Positions 6,979 through 16,262 are shown, counted from the stretch's first letter. The stretch: 54,421 nucleotides of DNA from Hyalangium versicolor (GCF_020103695.1 NZ_JAHXBF010000050.1:1-54421); one strand, 5' to 3'. Numbers and translations are program-made. The notes: generated by a model from the sequence alone, not told the origin.

Positions 6979-7022
6979 ATTGGGGAACCGACCCCTTCAC
7001 CGCAGGTAGGGAAGATCCTCCC

Positions 7023-9953
7023 ATGGAGCACCTCGACGCCGCCGAAGTCACCCGCTTCCTGCGGGGCCAGCTCCCGCCCGAGCGTGCCTCCCAGGTGGAG
7101 AGTCACCTGGCCACGTGCAAGCCGTGCGGGGAGCTGCTGGCCGCGGATCAGGAGGTCGTCACCGAAGTTCCGGCGGATCTCGAGGCGAGCTATGCCACCG
7201 GGGCCGCCTTCGCCGCTGGGTCCGACGCGGCCGACGCCGCCCCGCTCCCCTCCGAGCCCGCCACGCCGCAATGGATCAAGGAGGGCCGCGCGCCCCAGCG
7301 CGGCGAGCAGGTGGGCCGCTACCTGGTCCTGGAACGCGTGGGCCAGGGTGGCATGGGCACGGTGTACTCGGCGTGGGATCCGGATCTGGGCCGCCGGGTG
7401 GCCATCAAGCTGCTGCGCATGGACAAGCACCATGCCGAGGGCCGGGCGATGGGGCAGGCGCGCTTGCTGCGAGAGGCGCAGGCCATGGCTCGCGTCACCC
7501 ACCCTCACGTCATCGCCGTGTACGACGTGGGCACCCTGGGCGAGGGCGTCTTCGTCGCCATGGAGTTCGTGGACGGCACCACGCTCAAGAAGTGGATCAA
7601 GGAGAAGCCGCGCCCCTGGCGCGAGGTGCTGGACACCTTCGTGGCGGCGGGCCGAGGCCTGGCGGGCGCGCACTCGGCGGGTCTGGTGCACCGCGACTTC
7701 AAGCCGGACAACGTGCTCATCGGCAAGGATGGGCGCATCGGCGTCACGGACTTCGGTCTGGCCCGGCTGGCCGAGGAGGGCGTCGAGCCTCCCCGCGCCG
7801 CGCTCCCCAACGGAACCCGGGTGGACGAGAGCCCGGAGCTGGCGCAGCTCACCCAGGAAGGCCACGCGGTGGGCACGCTCATGTACATGGCTCCGGAGCA
7901 GCGGAGGGGCGAGGCACCGGACGCGCGGGCTGATCAGTTCAGCTTCTGCGTGGCGCTGTACTGGGCTCTTTTCGGAGTGTGGCCTTTCGAGCGCCAGCGC
8001 TCGTCGAAAGACGCGGACTACAGCCCGGGCTCGTCGCACAAGGGCACCTCCCGGCCGAGCCAGCGCGCCGGGGATGAGCGCCCCGTGGATCCGAGCTCGG
8101 GTGCCTTCGAGCCTCCGAGCGAGTCGCGGGTGCCCACCTTCGTGCGGCGCGCCATCCTCCGGGGGCTCTCTCCCGAGCCGAAGGACCGGTTCTCCTCCAT
8201 GGAGGCGCTGCTGTCTCAGCTCGAGTACCGGCCGCGCAGGGCCCGGCTGGTGGCGAGCGCGGCGGCGGCGGTGCTGCTGGCGAGCGTGGGCGGCTACGCG
8301 TGGTACGCGCACGAGGCGGCGGCCCGGCAGGCGCTGGTGTGCACCGGCGCGGAGCAGAAGCTGGTGAGCGTCTGGAATGAGGCGGTCCGCATACAGGTAG
8401 AGAACGGACTGATCGCCACAGGCAGCGCGCAGGCTTCGGAGGTGACCACGCGCGTGAAGAGGATGCTGGACGCGTACACGCGCGGCTGGGTGGAGGCGAG
8501 CACCGAGGCATGCCGCGCCACGCGCATCCGGGGTGAGCAGACCGAAGCGCTGCTGGGGCTGCGCGTGCTGTGCCTGGAGCGGCGCCTGAAGGACGTGAAG
8601 GCCGTCACCGACATCCTGGCCTCCGCGGACAGCGCGCTGGTGCTGAAAGCCGCGGACACGGTGTCGCTGTTGCCATCGCTGCAGGCGTGCGCGGACGTGA
8701 CGACGCTGAGCCAGGTGGAGCCCCCTCCGGACTCGCCCCAGGCGCGGCAGGAGATCGAGCGGATCTCCGGACAGCTGTCCCAGGTCAAGGCGCTGACGGA
8801 CGCCGGGCGGTACAAGCAAGCTGCGGAGCTGGCGGCGCCGGCGGTGGAGGCGGCCAGCGCGTTGGGGTATCGGCCACTGGAGGCCGAGGCGCTGTTCTAC
8901 GAGGGCTCGATGGAGGCCCGCTCCGGCTCACCGGTGGAGGGAGAGCGACACCTGATGCAGTCCTTCTGGACGGCGATGGCCTCACGCAATGATCCGGTGA
9001 TGACGCGCGCGGCGTCGGGGCTGGTGTTCGCGGTGGGCTTCAACCCGGACCGGCTGGAGGAGGCGCTGCGGTGGAGCGAGTTCGCCAAGGCCGCGCTGGC
9101 GCGCATGGGAGGCAACGAGGAGCTGGAGGGCGAGCTGTTCAACTACCTGGGGGTGACGTACACGCGGCTGGGTAAGAACGCGGAGGCGCTGGCGGCGTTG
9201 CAGCAGGCACTCCAGCGAGTGGAGCACGCGCTGGGGCCGGATCATGTCCGGCGCGCCAACATCCTGGGCAACATGGGCAACGCGTACCGGGACGAGGGGA
9301 AGTTCGAGGACTCGGTGCGCGTCATCACCGAGGCCATCGGCATCCGCGAGCGGCTGAGCGGCCCGAAGCACCCGATTGTCGGCTACCTCTACTACGGCCG
9401 AGCGCAGTCCCGGGTCCGTATGGAGGACTTCGAGAATGCCGAGGCCGACGCGAAGCGCTCCCTGGAGATCCACATCGCCGCGCGCGGCCCGGAGCACCCC
9501 GAGACGGGCGATGCCTACGACGTGGTGGGCCAGGTTTACCTCATGAGCAAGAGGTACCCGCAGGCGGTGGAGCCCTTCACGAAGGCGCTGGCCATCAAGG
9601 AGAAGGCGCTGGGCCCGGAGGACGAGGCGGTGGGCTACTCGGCCCTGGGGCTGGGGCTGGCCCACGTGGAGCAAGGCGAGGCGAAGGAAGCGCAGCCGCT
9701 GCTGGAGCGCGCGCTGAAGCTCACGCACGATCCGCGGACACAGGGAGACGCCTACTTCGGGTTGGCTCGAGCCATGGACGCGCAGGGCCGCAAGGGCCCC
9801 GAGGTGCTGGCGCTGGCCCAGAAAGCGCTGGACGCGTTCCAGAGCGTCAAGGAGGCCGACAGCGCGAAGGAGATCTCCGACTGGATCTCCCAGCACCAGA
9901 AGCCCGCGGCCTCCGCCAAGGGCCGGCTCGAGACGGCCAAGAAGGAACTGTGA
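7023..9953 (+). CDS. Membrane Ser/Thr protein kinase with zinc-finger head and TPR tail
   Basis: A 976-residue eukaryotic-type kinase that phosphorylates proteins on Ser/Thr. Residues 1-45 resemble the anti-sigma-type zinc finger (H28-x3-C32-x2-C35). The kinase domain covers about 100-400: Gly loop GQGGMG 107-112, VAIK lysine 129, HRDFKPDN 223-230, DFG 243-245 and APE 290-292, so it should be active. One membrane helix (about 408-428) is followed by roughly 540 outside residues, whose second half has at least five tetratricopeptide-like repeats (for example from about 690 to 930). The architecture is typical of myxobacterial signalling kinases. It ends two bases before the convergent lipoprotein gene. 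Substrate unknown. Confidence 0.9.
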   Translation: MEHLDAAEVTRFLRGQLPPERASQVESHLATCKPCGELLAADQEVVTEVPADLEASYATGAAFAAGSDAADAAPLPSEPATPQWIKEGRAPQRGEQVGRYLVLERVGQGGMGTVYSAWDPDLGRRVAIKLLRMDKHHAEGRAMGQARLLREAQAMARVTHPHVIAVYDVGTLGEGVFVAMEFVDGTTLKKWIKEKPRPWREVLDTFVAAGRGLAGAHSAGLVHRDFKPDNVLIGKDGRIGVTDFGLARLAEEGVEPPRAALPNGTRVDESPELAQLTQEGHAVGTLMYMAPEQRRGEAPDARADQFSFCVALYWALFGVWPFERQRSSKDADYSPGSSHKGTSRPSQRAGDERPVDPSSGAFEPPSESRVPTFVRRAILRGLSPEPKDRFSSMEALLSQLEYRPRRARLVASAAAAVLLASVGGYAWYAHEAAARQALVCTGAEQKLVSVWNEAVRIQVENGLIATGSAQASEVTTRVKRMLDAYTRGWVEASTEACRATRIRGEQTEALLGLRVLCLERRLKDVKAVTDILASADSALVLKAADTVSLLPSLQACADVTTLSQVEPPPDSPQARQEIERISGQLSQVKALTDAGRYKQAAELAAPAVEAASALGYRPLEAEALFYEGSMEARSGSPVEGERHLMQSFWTAMASRNDPVMTRAASGLVFAVGFNPDRLEEALRWSEFAKAALARMGGNEELEGELFNYLGVTYTRLGKNAEALAALQQALQRVEHALGPDHVRRANILGNMGNAYRDEGKFEDSVRVITEAIGIRERLSGPKHPIVGYLYYGRAQSRVRMEDFENAEADAKRSLEIHIAARGPEHPETGDAYDVVGQVYLMSKRYPQAVEPFTKALAIKEKALGPEDEAVGYSALGLGLAHVEQGEAKEAQPLLERALKLTHDPRTQGDAYFGLARAMDAQGRKGPEVLALAQKALDAFQSVKEADSAKEISDWISQHQKPAASAKGRLETAKKEL

Positions 9954-9955
9954 GC

Positions 9956-10810
9956 TCAGTTCGAGGCTTGGGGGCTGCCTCGCCCCTCCTCGCGGATGCG
10001 GATGTCGCCGCTGGACGTGCCGAGCTTCACCTCCGCCTCGCTCGGCCTGTCGCCCACCTTCCCGTGCAGCTCATCCTCGTCGACGGTGCCTCGGATCCGG
10101 ATGGGTATCTCGCTCTTCACGTTTCCGGATGACGTCGAGGCATCGAGCTGGAACGCCGCATCCGGCGCCACCGTCAGCGTGACATCCCCCGAGCTCGCTT
10201 CGATGTCCCACCGGGCCTTCGGCCCTGGCGTCGCGCGGACATCCACATCGCCGCTGGACGAGTCCACTTCGATGTCTCCAGCCACCCCCTCGAGCACCAC
10301 GTTCCCCGAGGAGCTGCTCACCTTCGCCGAGCCCACCTGCCTCAGCTTCACCTCGCCCGAGGAGCTGTCCACCTTCACCTCCCCCTGGAGCCCGGACACC
10401 TCGACGTCTCCCGAGGAGCTGTTGACGAACGCCGACAGCTCGGGCGGCACCACCACCTCATAGTCGATGCTCACGCCCCCGAAGAGGTGCCCGCCTGTAT
10501 CCACGTGCTTGCCCACCGACACCACCTGCCCCGAGCGCTCCACGGGCGGTGTCCGGGCGATCTGCTCGGCCACCTCGCGCGCCTTGGCCTGACTGCCCGC
10601 GTACACCGAGATCCGGCCCTTCACCTTGACCGGAGCCCCGGGAACACCCTGGATGCGCACATCCCCCGAGGAACTCTCCACCTCCACGCGCGTGACGGGC
10701 CCCTCCACCGTCTGCTCGAAGGACTGCTCGAACGCATCGCGCACCTCGTAGTGCGCACACCCTCCGCAGGCCAGCGCGAGCAATCCCACCCAGCTCAATG
10801 ATCTCTGCAT
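9956..10810 (-). CDS. DUF4097-type lipoprotein with SSSGD(V) repeats
   Basis: A 284-residue protein with an N-terminal signal peptide ending in a Cys-rich lipobox region (LALACGGC, Cys 15 or 18), so probably lipid-anchored outside the cytoplasmic membrane. From about residue 45 it shows six or more copies of S-S-G-(D/N/E)-V, each about 20 residues apart, the signature of the DUF4097 beta-solenoid family. The family often sits with sensors and regulators, but its biochemical role is unsettled. GAGGAGA lies five bases before the start at 10810. It converges on the kinase gene. Confidence 0.8.
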   Translation of the reverse strand: MQRSLSWVGLLALACGGCAHYEVRDAFEQSFEQTVEGPVTRVEVESSSGDVRIQGVPGAPVKVKGRISVYAGSQAKAREVAEQIARTPPVERSGQVVSVGKHVDTGGHLFGGVSIDYEVVVPPELSAFVNSSSGDVEVSGLQGEVKVDSSSGEVKLRQVGSAKVSSSSGNVVLEGVAGDIEVDSSSGDVDVRATPGPKARWDIEASSGDVTLTVAPDAAFQLDASTSSGNVKSEIPIRIRGTVDEDELHGKVGDRPSEAEVKLGTSSGDIRIREEGRGSPQASN

Positions 10811-10891
10811 GACAGTCTCCTCATGTGGGACGACCGGGTTCTACGCCTGAACGGGTGTTCGATTGCACACCGGTAACACCGTGCAGGGGCT

Positions 10892-10919
10892 TTGCACTCA
10901 CAAGGGCGCTCCCTACCTT
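10892..10919 (+). promoter_or_regulatory. Possible promoter of the SR-rich basic protein gene
   Basis: TTGCAC and TACCTT are separated by 16 bases and lie 51 bases before the ATG at 10970. The match to a housekeeping promoter is partial. A hairpin follows in the presumed leader. Confidence 0.3.
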
Positions 10920-10926
10920 GCAGATA

Positions 10927-10952
10927 GGTGCTGCCCACCTTCGGACAGCACC
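10927..10952 (+). promoter_or_regulatory. Leader hairpin upstream of the SR-rich gene
   Basis: Perfect 7-bp arms GGTGCTG (10927-10933) and CAGCACC (10946-10952) enclose a 12-base loop, eight bases before the AGGAG ribosome-binding site. It could be an operator or an RNA stem near the ribosome-binding site. No T-tract follows, so a terminator is unlikely. Confidence 0.4.
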
Positions 10953-10969
10953 CGCGAACAGGAGCACCC

Positions 10970-11206
10970 ATGGCGTCGACCCGGACCAAGAGCACCAGCA
11001 GCCGCAGCAAGAGCAGCAGCCGCAGCAAGAGCAGCAGCAGCCGCGCAGGCGGCAAGGCCACCAAGAACCCCCGCCAGTACAAGGCGCTCAAGCGCAAGGG
11101 CATGCCCAAGGCCCGCGCCGCGAAGATCGCCAACGCCGGCAAGTCCGCCAGCCGCAAGGGCGGCAAGCGCAGCAGCGGAGGCCGGGGCCGCACCAGCAAG
11201 AAGTAG
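10970..11206 (+). CDS. SR/K-rich basic protein, DUF7218-like C-terminus
   Basis: A 78-residue, strongly basic protein. The ATG at 10970 has AGGAG five bases upstream; an upstream ATG at 10928 falls inside the leader hairpin and is unlikely. Residues 1-32 are tandem Ser-Arg/Lys repeats (RSKSSS). The middle (about 34-58: NPRQYKALKRKGMPKARAAK, then IAN) resembles the short helical motif of the DUF7218 family, often beside nucleoid or stress proteins. The tail is again Ser/Arg/Gly/Lys. A histone-like DNA- or RNA-binding role is inferred from charge. Confidence 0.7.
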   Translation: MASTRTKSTSSRSKSSSRSKSSSSRAGGKATKNPRQYKALKRKGMPKARAAKIANAGKSASRKGGKRSSGGRGRTSKK

Positions 11207-11275
11207 CCCCTCCGCGATTCGAGGCGGCGATCTCGGCTCAGGCACGCCGCGCCTGGGAAGCAGTAGACTGGCGCC

Positions 11276-13963
11276 GTGCCCAGGCCGCTGCGGTTCATCC
11301 TCATCGCCCTCATCCTCGCCATCCCAGTGGTGGCGTGGTGGGCCCTGCGCACCACCTCCGGGCAAGCACCTGCCACCGGCGCTGCCTCCACACCGGCCGC
11401 GTCGGGCACCTCCGCGGCTCGGGCTCCGTCCACCTCGAAGGCAAAGCCCCAGGGTGACTCGGAGAAGCCTCGGGACTCCAAGCGCCAGGAGAGCGCCACC
11501 GGCCCGTGTATCGCGCTGGAGGTGACCGCCCAAGGCGTGCCCGTCCCATCCGCCCGCGTGGATGCAGCCCTGATCGAGGAGGCGGACACAGGCGACGAGA
11601 ACGAGGCCCCGGACGACGAGGAAGAGGAACCCGAGGGCCCGGAAGAGGACTTCAACCCCGGGGACTACTCACGGGTTGTCGGGCCGGATGGACGGGGCCT
11701 GGGGTTCTGCGTGCCCGGCAAATACCTCCTCGCGGCCCATGCGCCCGGCTTCGCCCCCTCGGTCCTACAGATCGTCGAGCCCATCTCGGGCTCCCCTCCC
11801 GTGGCCCGGTTCCAGCTCCAGCCCGGCAACGCCGTGAGCGGACACGTCGTGGACAGGGACTCGCAGCAACCCATCGCCGGAGCCCGTCTCACCTTCTCCC
11901 CGGCCGACGACTTCGCCGTCGACAACGCATACCTCGTGCTCGAGGATCTCTCCTTCACCACCGACGCACGGGGGGCCTTCCACGCGGCCGACCTCGCCGC
12001 GGCCACCTATCGAGTCAGCGTCGAGGCAGCGGGCCACTCCCCGACAGAAGTGGAGGTCCGGGCTCCCAGGCCCGAGCACCTCAGCATCGAGCTCGAGGGG
12101 GCCTCGCGCCTCGAGGGGCAGGTCATCGACAACACCGGCGCACCTGTCCCCGGCGCGGAGCTCTGGGTGACTCCCCGCGGAATCATCGGCGAGGACAAGA
12201 CTCCGAAAACGGATGCTCAGGGGCGCTTCTCCCTCGAAGTCGAGCCGGGCATCCACTCCCTCCTGGCGCATAGCAACGGCCTTGCGGGAAGGCTCGAGCG
12301 TGAAGTGACCGCCGTGCGCGGCGGCCTGGTCGATGGGCTCGTCATCCGCATGGGCCCCGCCGGCAGCATCCTCCTTCGTGTCTTCGCCAAATCAAGCCGG
12401 AAGCCCATCGAAGGGACGCGCGTGGCGGTCATCCACCACGAGTCGCGAGAGCAACGCAGCTACACGACGGATGCCAGTGGCTCGCTCCTCATCCTGAATG
12501 TCCTGCCCGGGGAGTACAGCTTCTCCCTCCGCGACTTCCGGGGGCGCCAGCACATCTCACCCGAGCAGACGGTCGTCCAGCCGGGACAGCAGCTCTCGGT
12601 CGAGATCGCCGCGGTCTCGCTCGCGGCCCTGGAAGGACACGTGACGGATTCCCTGGGCCGGCCCGCGGAGGACGCGGTGATCAGCGTCCAGTCCCTGGAT
12701 CAGCCCATGGACGAGCCGCACCGGCCCTGGGCGGGCGCCGACGAGCTGGGCGAATACCACCTCACGGGGCTGGCTCCAGGGCGCTATCGGGTGGAAGCCA
12801 AGAGCACTCCCGACACGACCCCCGTCGTCCGCGAGCTGACCTTGAAGGAGGCAGAGACGGTTCGCGCGGACTTCTCCCTGCCGGAGGCCCTGGGGGTGGT
12901 GCAGGGAATCGTCCAGACCACCGATGGCAGCCCGCTGCACGATACGACCACCGTCACCGCCTCCGCGACCGAGGGCCCCCAGCAACGGCTCGCGTACGTG
13001 GATGAAGACACGGGCCAGTTCACGCTGCGGCTGATGCCGGGCACCTATTCGCTCAAGGCCGATTACTCCGCGGCGATGGACTCGGGCCCCGAGCAGGGCG
13101 TCACCGTCGAGGCCGGGAAGGTGGTCCAGGTGAGCCTCACCGCGCCGAACTCGGTGACGGAGACACAGGGCGTCGTGCTGAACTCGCGAGGCGAGCCTGT
13201 ACCGGGCGCCATCGTGGAGCTCTCGGGCGAACTCGTCTTCTCGAGCACCCAGGCCGACAGCCAGGGACGCTTCACCTTCAGGACTGCCGCCTCCACCGAG
13301 GAGAGCGCTGGCGCCCTGCAGGCCATCGGCCAGGGGGAGAAGGGCGAGGCCCGGGGCGTGAGGCTGGGCAGCAAGCATGTGGTGGTGCAATTGCTGAAGG
13401 CTGCGGCCCTGCGTGGGCGCGTCGTCGCCGCGCGAGGCCCTCCGGTCCAAGGCTTCGACATCTCCGTGATCGAGCGGAAGAGCGATGAGGGACTGGAGGT
13501 GGTTGGCGAGACCAGCCCCTTCCACGATGACACGTTCGAGTTGGTGGATCTGCCCCCGGGAACACTCGACTTGCTGGTGACCACCCCGGATGGCCGCAGC
13601 GGCAGGGCCACGGTGCACCTGGCCTCCGGCCAGACGGCGAACCTGGAGATCCCCGTGGGGACGTTGGGCCAGGTGACGGGCAGACTCGTCACTTCTCCGG
13701 GAGTGCCCCGCTCGGGCTTCCTCTCCCTGAGTTCCGCAACGCACGAGTTCCGGACCGCCTATGCGAGCAGGGATGGGCGATTCGAGTTCCTCGGCGTCCA
13801 GCCCGGCTACCATGTCCTGCGGCGGGGACGGGAGGAGCGGCCCTTCACGCTCCATGAAGGGGAGAAGCTCGACGTAGGCGACGTGACCCTGGCGGAACCT
13901 TCGACGGAGGAGCCATCGACGGAGGAGCTATCCACGGATGAGCCATCGACGGATCCTCCGTGA
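11276..13963 (+). CDS. Large exported carboxypeptidase-regulatory-like repeat protein
   Basis: An 895-residue protein starting at GTG. Residues about 5-25 form a signal-anchor helix (FILIALILAIPVVAWWAL) followed by an Ala/Ser/Thr-rich linker. The rest is a series of about seven beta-sandwich units with the pattern G-x-V-x-D-x2-G-x-P-(V/I)-x-G-A and (L/M)-x-P-G-x-Y, the carboxypeptidase-regulatory fold. Such proteins are abundant in myxobacteria as cell-envelope proteins; no catalytic domain is present. An acidic stretch (about 105-130) and a C-terminal Pro-Ser-Thr-Glu tail suggest flexible spacers. It lies 69 bases after the SR-rich gene. Confidence 0.75.
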   Translation: MPRPLRFILIALILAIPVVAWWALRTTSGQAPATGAASTPAASGTSAARAPSTSKAKPQGDSEKPRDSKRQESATGPCIALEVTAQGVPVPSARVDAALIEEADTGDENEAPDDEEEEPEGPEEDFNPGDYSRVVGPDGRGLGFCVPGKYLLAAHAPGFAPSVLQIVEPISGSPPVARFQLQPGNAVSGHVVDRDSQQPIAGARLTFSPADDFAVDNAYLVLEDLSFTTDARGAFHAADLAAATYRVSVEAAGHSPTEVEVRAPRPEHLSIELEGASRLEGQVIDNTGAPVPGAELWVTPRGIIGEDKTPKTDAQGRFSLEVEPGIHSLLAHSNGLAGRLEREVTAVRGGLVDGLVIRMGPAGSILLRVFAKSSRKPIEGTRVAVIHHESREQRSYTTDASGSLLILNVLPGEYSFSLRDFRGRQHISPEQTVVQPGQQLSVEIAAVSLAALEGHVTDSLGRPAEDAVISVQSLDQPMDEPHRPWAGADELGEYHLTGLAPGRYRVEAKSTPDTTPVVRELTLKEAETVRADFSLPEALGVVQGIVQTTDGSPLHDTTTVTASATEGPQQRLAYVDEDTGQFTLRLMPGTYSLKADYSAAMDSGPEQGVTVEAGKVVQVSLTAPNSVTETQGVVLNSRGEPVPGAIVELSGELVFSSTQADSQGRFTFRTAASTEESAGALQAIGQGEKGEARGVRLGSKHVVVQLLKAAALRGRVVAARGPPVQGFDISVIERKSDEGLEVVGETSPFHDDTFELVDLPPGTLDLLVTTPDGRSGRATVHLASGQTANLEIPVGTLGQVTGRLVTSPGVPRSGFLSLSSATHEFRTAYASRDGRFEFLGVQPGYHVLRRGREERPFTLHEGEKLDVGDVTLAEPSTEEPSTEELSTDEPSTDPP
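13898..13957 (+). repeat. Four 15-bp tandem repeats encoding a PSTEE tail
   Basis: Units at 13898, 13913, 13928 and 13943 encode PSTEE, PSTEE, LSTDE and PSTDP at the end of the large repeat protein. Wobble and amino-acid differences show some divergence. Copy number may vary between strains by slippage. Confidence 0.7.
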
Positions 13964-14047
13964 GCACTCGAGCAGGCGAGGTCAGCCCATCCGACATGCG
14001 GAAGGAGCTGTGCCACACCCTACCAGGCAGGTAAGGTGCACCGCATC

Positions 14048-14863
14048 ATGCCTTCAGGAGCCTTCGTCGGACGTGTCGTCCTCATCACCGGCGCCTCGAG
14101 CGGGATTGGCCGGGCCGCTGCTCGCGCCTATGCCGCCCAGGGCGCCCATCTGGTCCTCGCAGCGCGGCGCGAGGAGCTGCTGCGCGAGGTGGTGCGCGAG
14201 GTGGAAGGCCTGGGTGCCCAGGCGCTCGCCGTCCGCTGTGACATCACCCAGGCGGAGGACGTGGCCCGGCTGATGCGCGAGGCGGAGGCCCGCTTCGGTG
14301 GGTTGGACCTTCTCATCAACAACGCGGGGCTCGGGCTGTTCGGCCCGGTGGAGGCGCTGGCCGAGGAGCAGCTGCGCCAGGTGTTCGAGGTGAACTTCTT
14401 CGCGCTGGTGCGCGTCACGCAGGCCGCCCTGCCGCTGCTGCGCCGTCGCCCGGGAGGGCAGATCGTCAACGTCAGCTCCGTGCTGGGCCACCGGGGACTG
14501 CCCCTGCTCGGCGGGTACTGCGCGGCCAAGGCGGCGGTGAACATGCTCACCGAGTCCCTGCGCGCGGAGCTGGCCGCAGAGGGCATCTCCGTGCTGCTGG
14601 TGTCCCCGGGCTTCACGGAGACCGAGTTCCGGCAGACGCGGCTCCACGCCCAGGGCTGGCGGCAGAGCCCTTCGCCCTTGAAGCAGATGAGCGCGGACGA
14701 GGTGGCCGCGGCCATGGTGAAGGCCAGCCGGAAGCACCGGCGGGATACCGTCCTCACCCTGCCTGGACGGGTGATGGTGCTCGCCAATCGCTTCGTGCCG
14801 GGGCTCTTCGATCAGGTCGCTCGGCGGATGATTGACCGGATGGTCCAGCGGAAGGGCTCATGA
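14048..14863 (+). CDS. Short-chain dehydrogenase/reductase
   Basis: About 271 residues from the ATG at 14048 (an in-frame GTG at 14036 is an alternative). A classical SDR oxidoreductase: the NAD(P) motif TGASSGIG lies near the N-terminus, with LLINNAG about 85 residues in. The catalytic Ser of NVSSVLG is followed by Y-C-A-A-K, giving the Ser-Tyr-Lys triad. The AARRE stretch after the second strand suggests NADPH preference. The PGFTETEF loop and a basic C-terminal helix (MIDRMVQRK) resemble membrane-associated SDRs of lipid or ketone reduction. Substrate unknown. It overlaps mutY by ATGA, so the two are cotranscribed. Confidence 0.85.
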   Translation: MPSGAFVGRVVLITGASSGIGRAAARAYAAQGAHLVLAARREELLREVVREVEGLGAQALAVRCDITQAEDVARLMREAEARFGGLDLLINNAGLGLFGPVEALAEEQLRQVFEVNFFALVRVTQAALPLLRRRPGGQIVNVSSVLGHRGLPLLGGYCAAKAAVNMLTESLRAELAAEGISVLLVSPGFTETEFRQTRLHAQGWRQSPSPLKQMSADEVAAAMVKASRKHRRDTVLTLPGRVMVLANRFVPGLFDQVARRMIDRMVQRKGS

Positions 14864-15987
14864 GGAAACGCGCCTCTTCCGCGCTGGCCTCGCAGGCCGC
14901 GCCTGATACGGGACGGCTGGCCTCCATCCGCGGGCCCCTGTTGGCTTGGTACGACCGCGAGCGCAGGGATCTGCCCTGGCGCCGCACGAAGGATCCGTAC
15001 GCCATCTGGCTGAGCGAGGTGATGCTCCAGCAGACCCAGGTGGCCACCGTCATCCCCTACTGGGAGCGGTTCCTCGCGCGCTTTCCCACCGTGGAGGCCC
15101 TGGCCCGGGCTCCGCTGGACGACGTGCTCTCCGCCTGGCGGGGGCTGGGGTATTACTCGCGCGCTCGCAACCTGCACCGCGCCGCGCAGGAGGTGGTGGC
15201 TCGCTTCGGCGGCCGGCTGCCCTCCACGGCGGAAGCACTGCTCACCCTGCCCGGCTTCGGCCGGTACACCTCGGGAGCGGTGGCCTCCATCGCATTCGGA
15301 GAGGAGGCTCCGCTGGTGGATGGCAACGTGGCGCGCGTCCTCTCCCGCCTCTTCGAAGTGGAGGGTGTCCCCGGAGATCGCGCCCGCGAGGCCCGCCTGT
15401 GGGAGCTGGCCGGTGCGCTGGTGCGCGGCGAGAGGCCGGGAGACCTCAATCAGGCCCTGATGGAGCACGGCGCCACGGTGTGCCGACCCGAGAGCCCGCT
15501 GTGCCTGCTGTGCCCCGTGCGCACCGCGTGCCTGGCCTTCCAGCATGGCCGGGTGGATGAGCTGCCTCCCGCCAAGGTGCGGGCCGCGCCCAAGCTGCTG
15601 ACGCTCGCGCTGGCCGTGTGGCCCCATGAGGACACACTCCTGTTCGCCCGGCGTGCGGAGAAGGGGCTCTTCGGAGGACTGTGGGAGCTGCCCGCCGTGG
15701 AGGTGGAACCCGATGCTCCCGAGGCCACCGCCGCCACTCGTCTCTCCGAAGCGCTGGGAGTGCCCGTCACCGCGAAGGCTGAGCTCGGCACGGTGCAGCG
15801 CCAGCTCACCCACCGCACCCTGACCTTGAGGCTGCTGCGCGTCACCGGCCGCCAGCGCCCCTCCCGCGCTCCGGCCTTCCACGAGGTGCGCTGGTGCACC
15901 CCCGCCCAGGCGGAAGGGCTGGGCATGAGCACCGCCATGCAGCGGGCGCTCGAGGCCGCGGTCAAGGCGGGCGTGCTGGACCGCTGA
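14860..15987 (+). CDS. mutY: A/G-specific adenine DNA glycosylase MutY
   Basis: A 375-residue enzyme that removes adenine mispaired with 8-oxoguanine in base-excision repair. It shows the catalytic Glu 53 in SEVMLQQTQ, the helix-hairpin-helix LPGFGRYTSGA (about 130-140) and the catalytic Asp 154 in VDGNVARVL. The 4Fe-4S cysteines 208, 215, 218 and 224 have the C-x6-C-x2-C-x5-C spacing. The C-terminal part (about 245-370) is the Nudix-like domain that recognises 8-oxoG. Length is normal for the family. It starts within the stop of the SDR gene (ATGA). Confidence 0.95.
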   Translation: MRKRASSALASQAAPDTGRLASIRGPLLAWYDRERRDLPWRRTKDPYAIWLSEVMLQQTQVATVIPYWERFLARFPTVEALARAPLDDVLSAWRGLGYYSRARNLHRAAQEVVARFGGRLPSTAEALLTLPGFGRYTSGAVASIAFGEEAPLVDGNVARVLSRLFEVEGVPGDRAREARLWELAGALVRGERPGDLNQALMEHGATVCRPESPLCLLCPVRTACLAFQHGRVDELPPAKVRAAPKLLTLALAVWPHEDTLLFARRAEKGLFGGLWELPAVEVEPDAPEATAATRLSEALGVPVTAKAELGTVQRQLTHRTLTLRLLRVTGRQRPSRAPAFHEVRWCTPAQAEGLGMSTAMQRALEAAVKAGVLDR

Positions 15988-16079
15988 TCCGTCCCCGGAA
16001 GCAGTGGCTTGCGAATTCCGTGCATGACTCGCCAGTGAGGCCCCTCTTCCCTGTTGGAGCTCCTTTTCGGGAGGACCGC

Positions 16080-16262
16080 ATGGGAATCATCGTCGCAGCC
16101 ATCGTGTGCGTGGGCATCGCCGTGCTCCCCCAGAGCCAGGGCTATCACCTGGTGTTCGGGTTCTTCGCCGCCCGGTTCGTCACCGTGCTCGTGCTCGCCG
16201 GGGTGGCATCCTTCAGGAAGCTCCCCGGCCCGGACAGCCACCTGCCGAATGTGGGAGGGTGA
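16080..16262 (+). CDS. Small membrane protein
   Basis: A 60-residue protein. The ATG at 16080 has GGGAGG six bases upstream. Residues 2-17 (GIIVAAIVCVGIAVL) and about 24-43 are hydrophobic, so it should have two membrane helices, followed by a short polar tail. No family recognised. A longer in-frame reading from 15894 overlaps mutY and is not supported. Confidence 0.55.
   Translation: MGIIVAAIVCVGIAVLPQSQGYHLVFGFFAARFVTVLVLAGVASFRKLPGPDSHLPNVGG

Noticed and set aside
6960..8819. 619-codon minus-strand frame opposite the kinase
   Set aside because: Antisense to a well-supported kinase with intact motifs, and low-complexity sequence.
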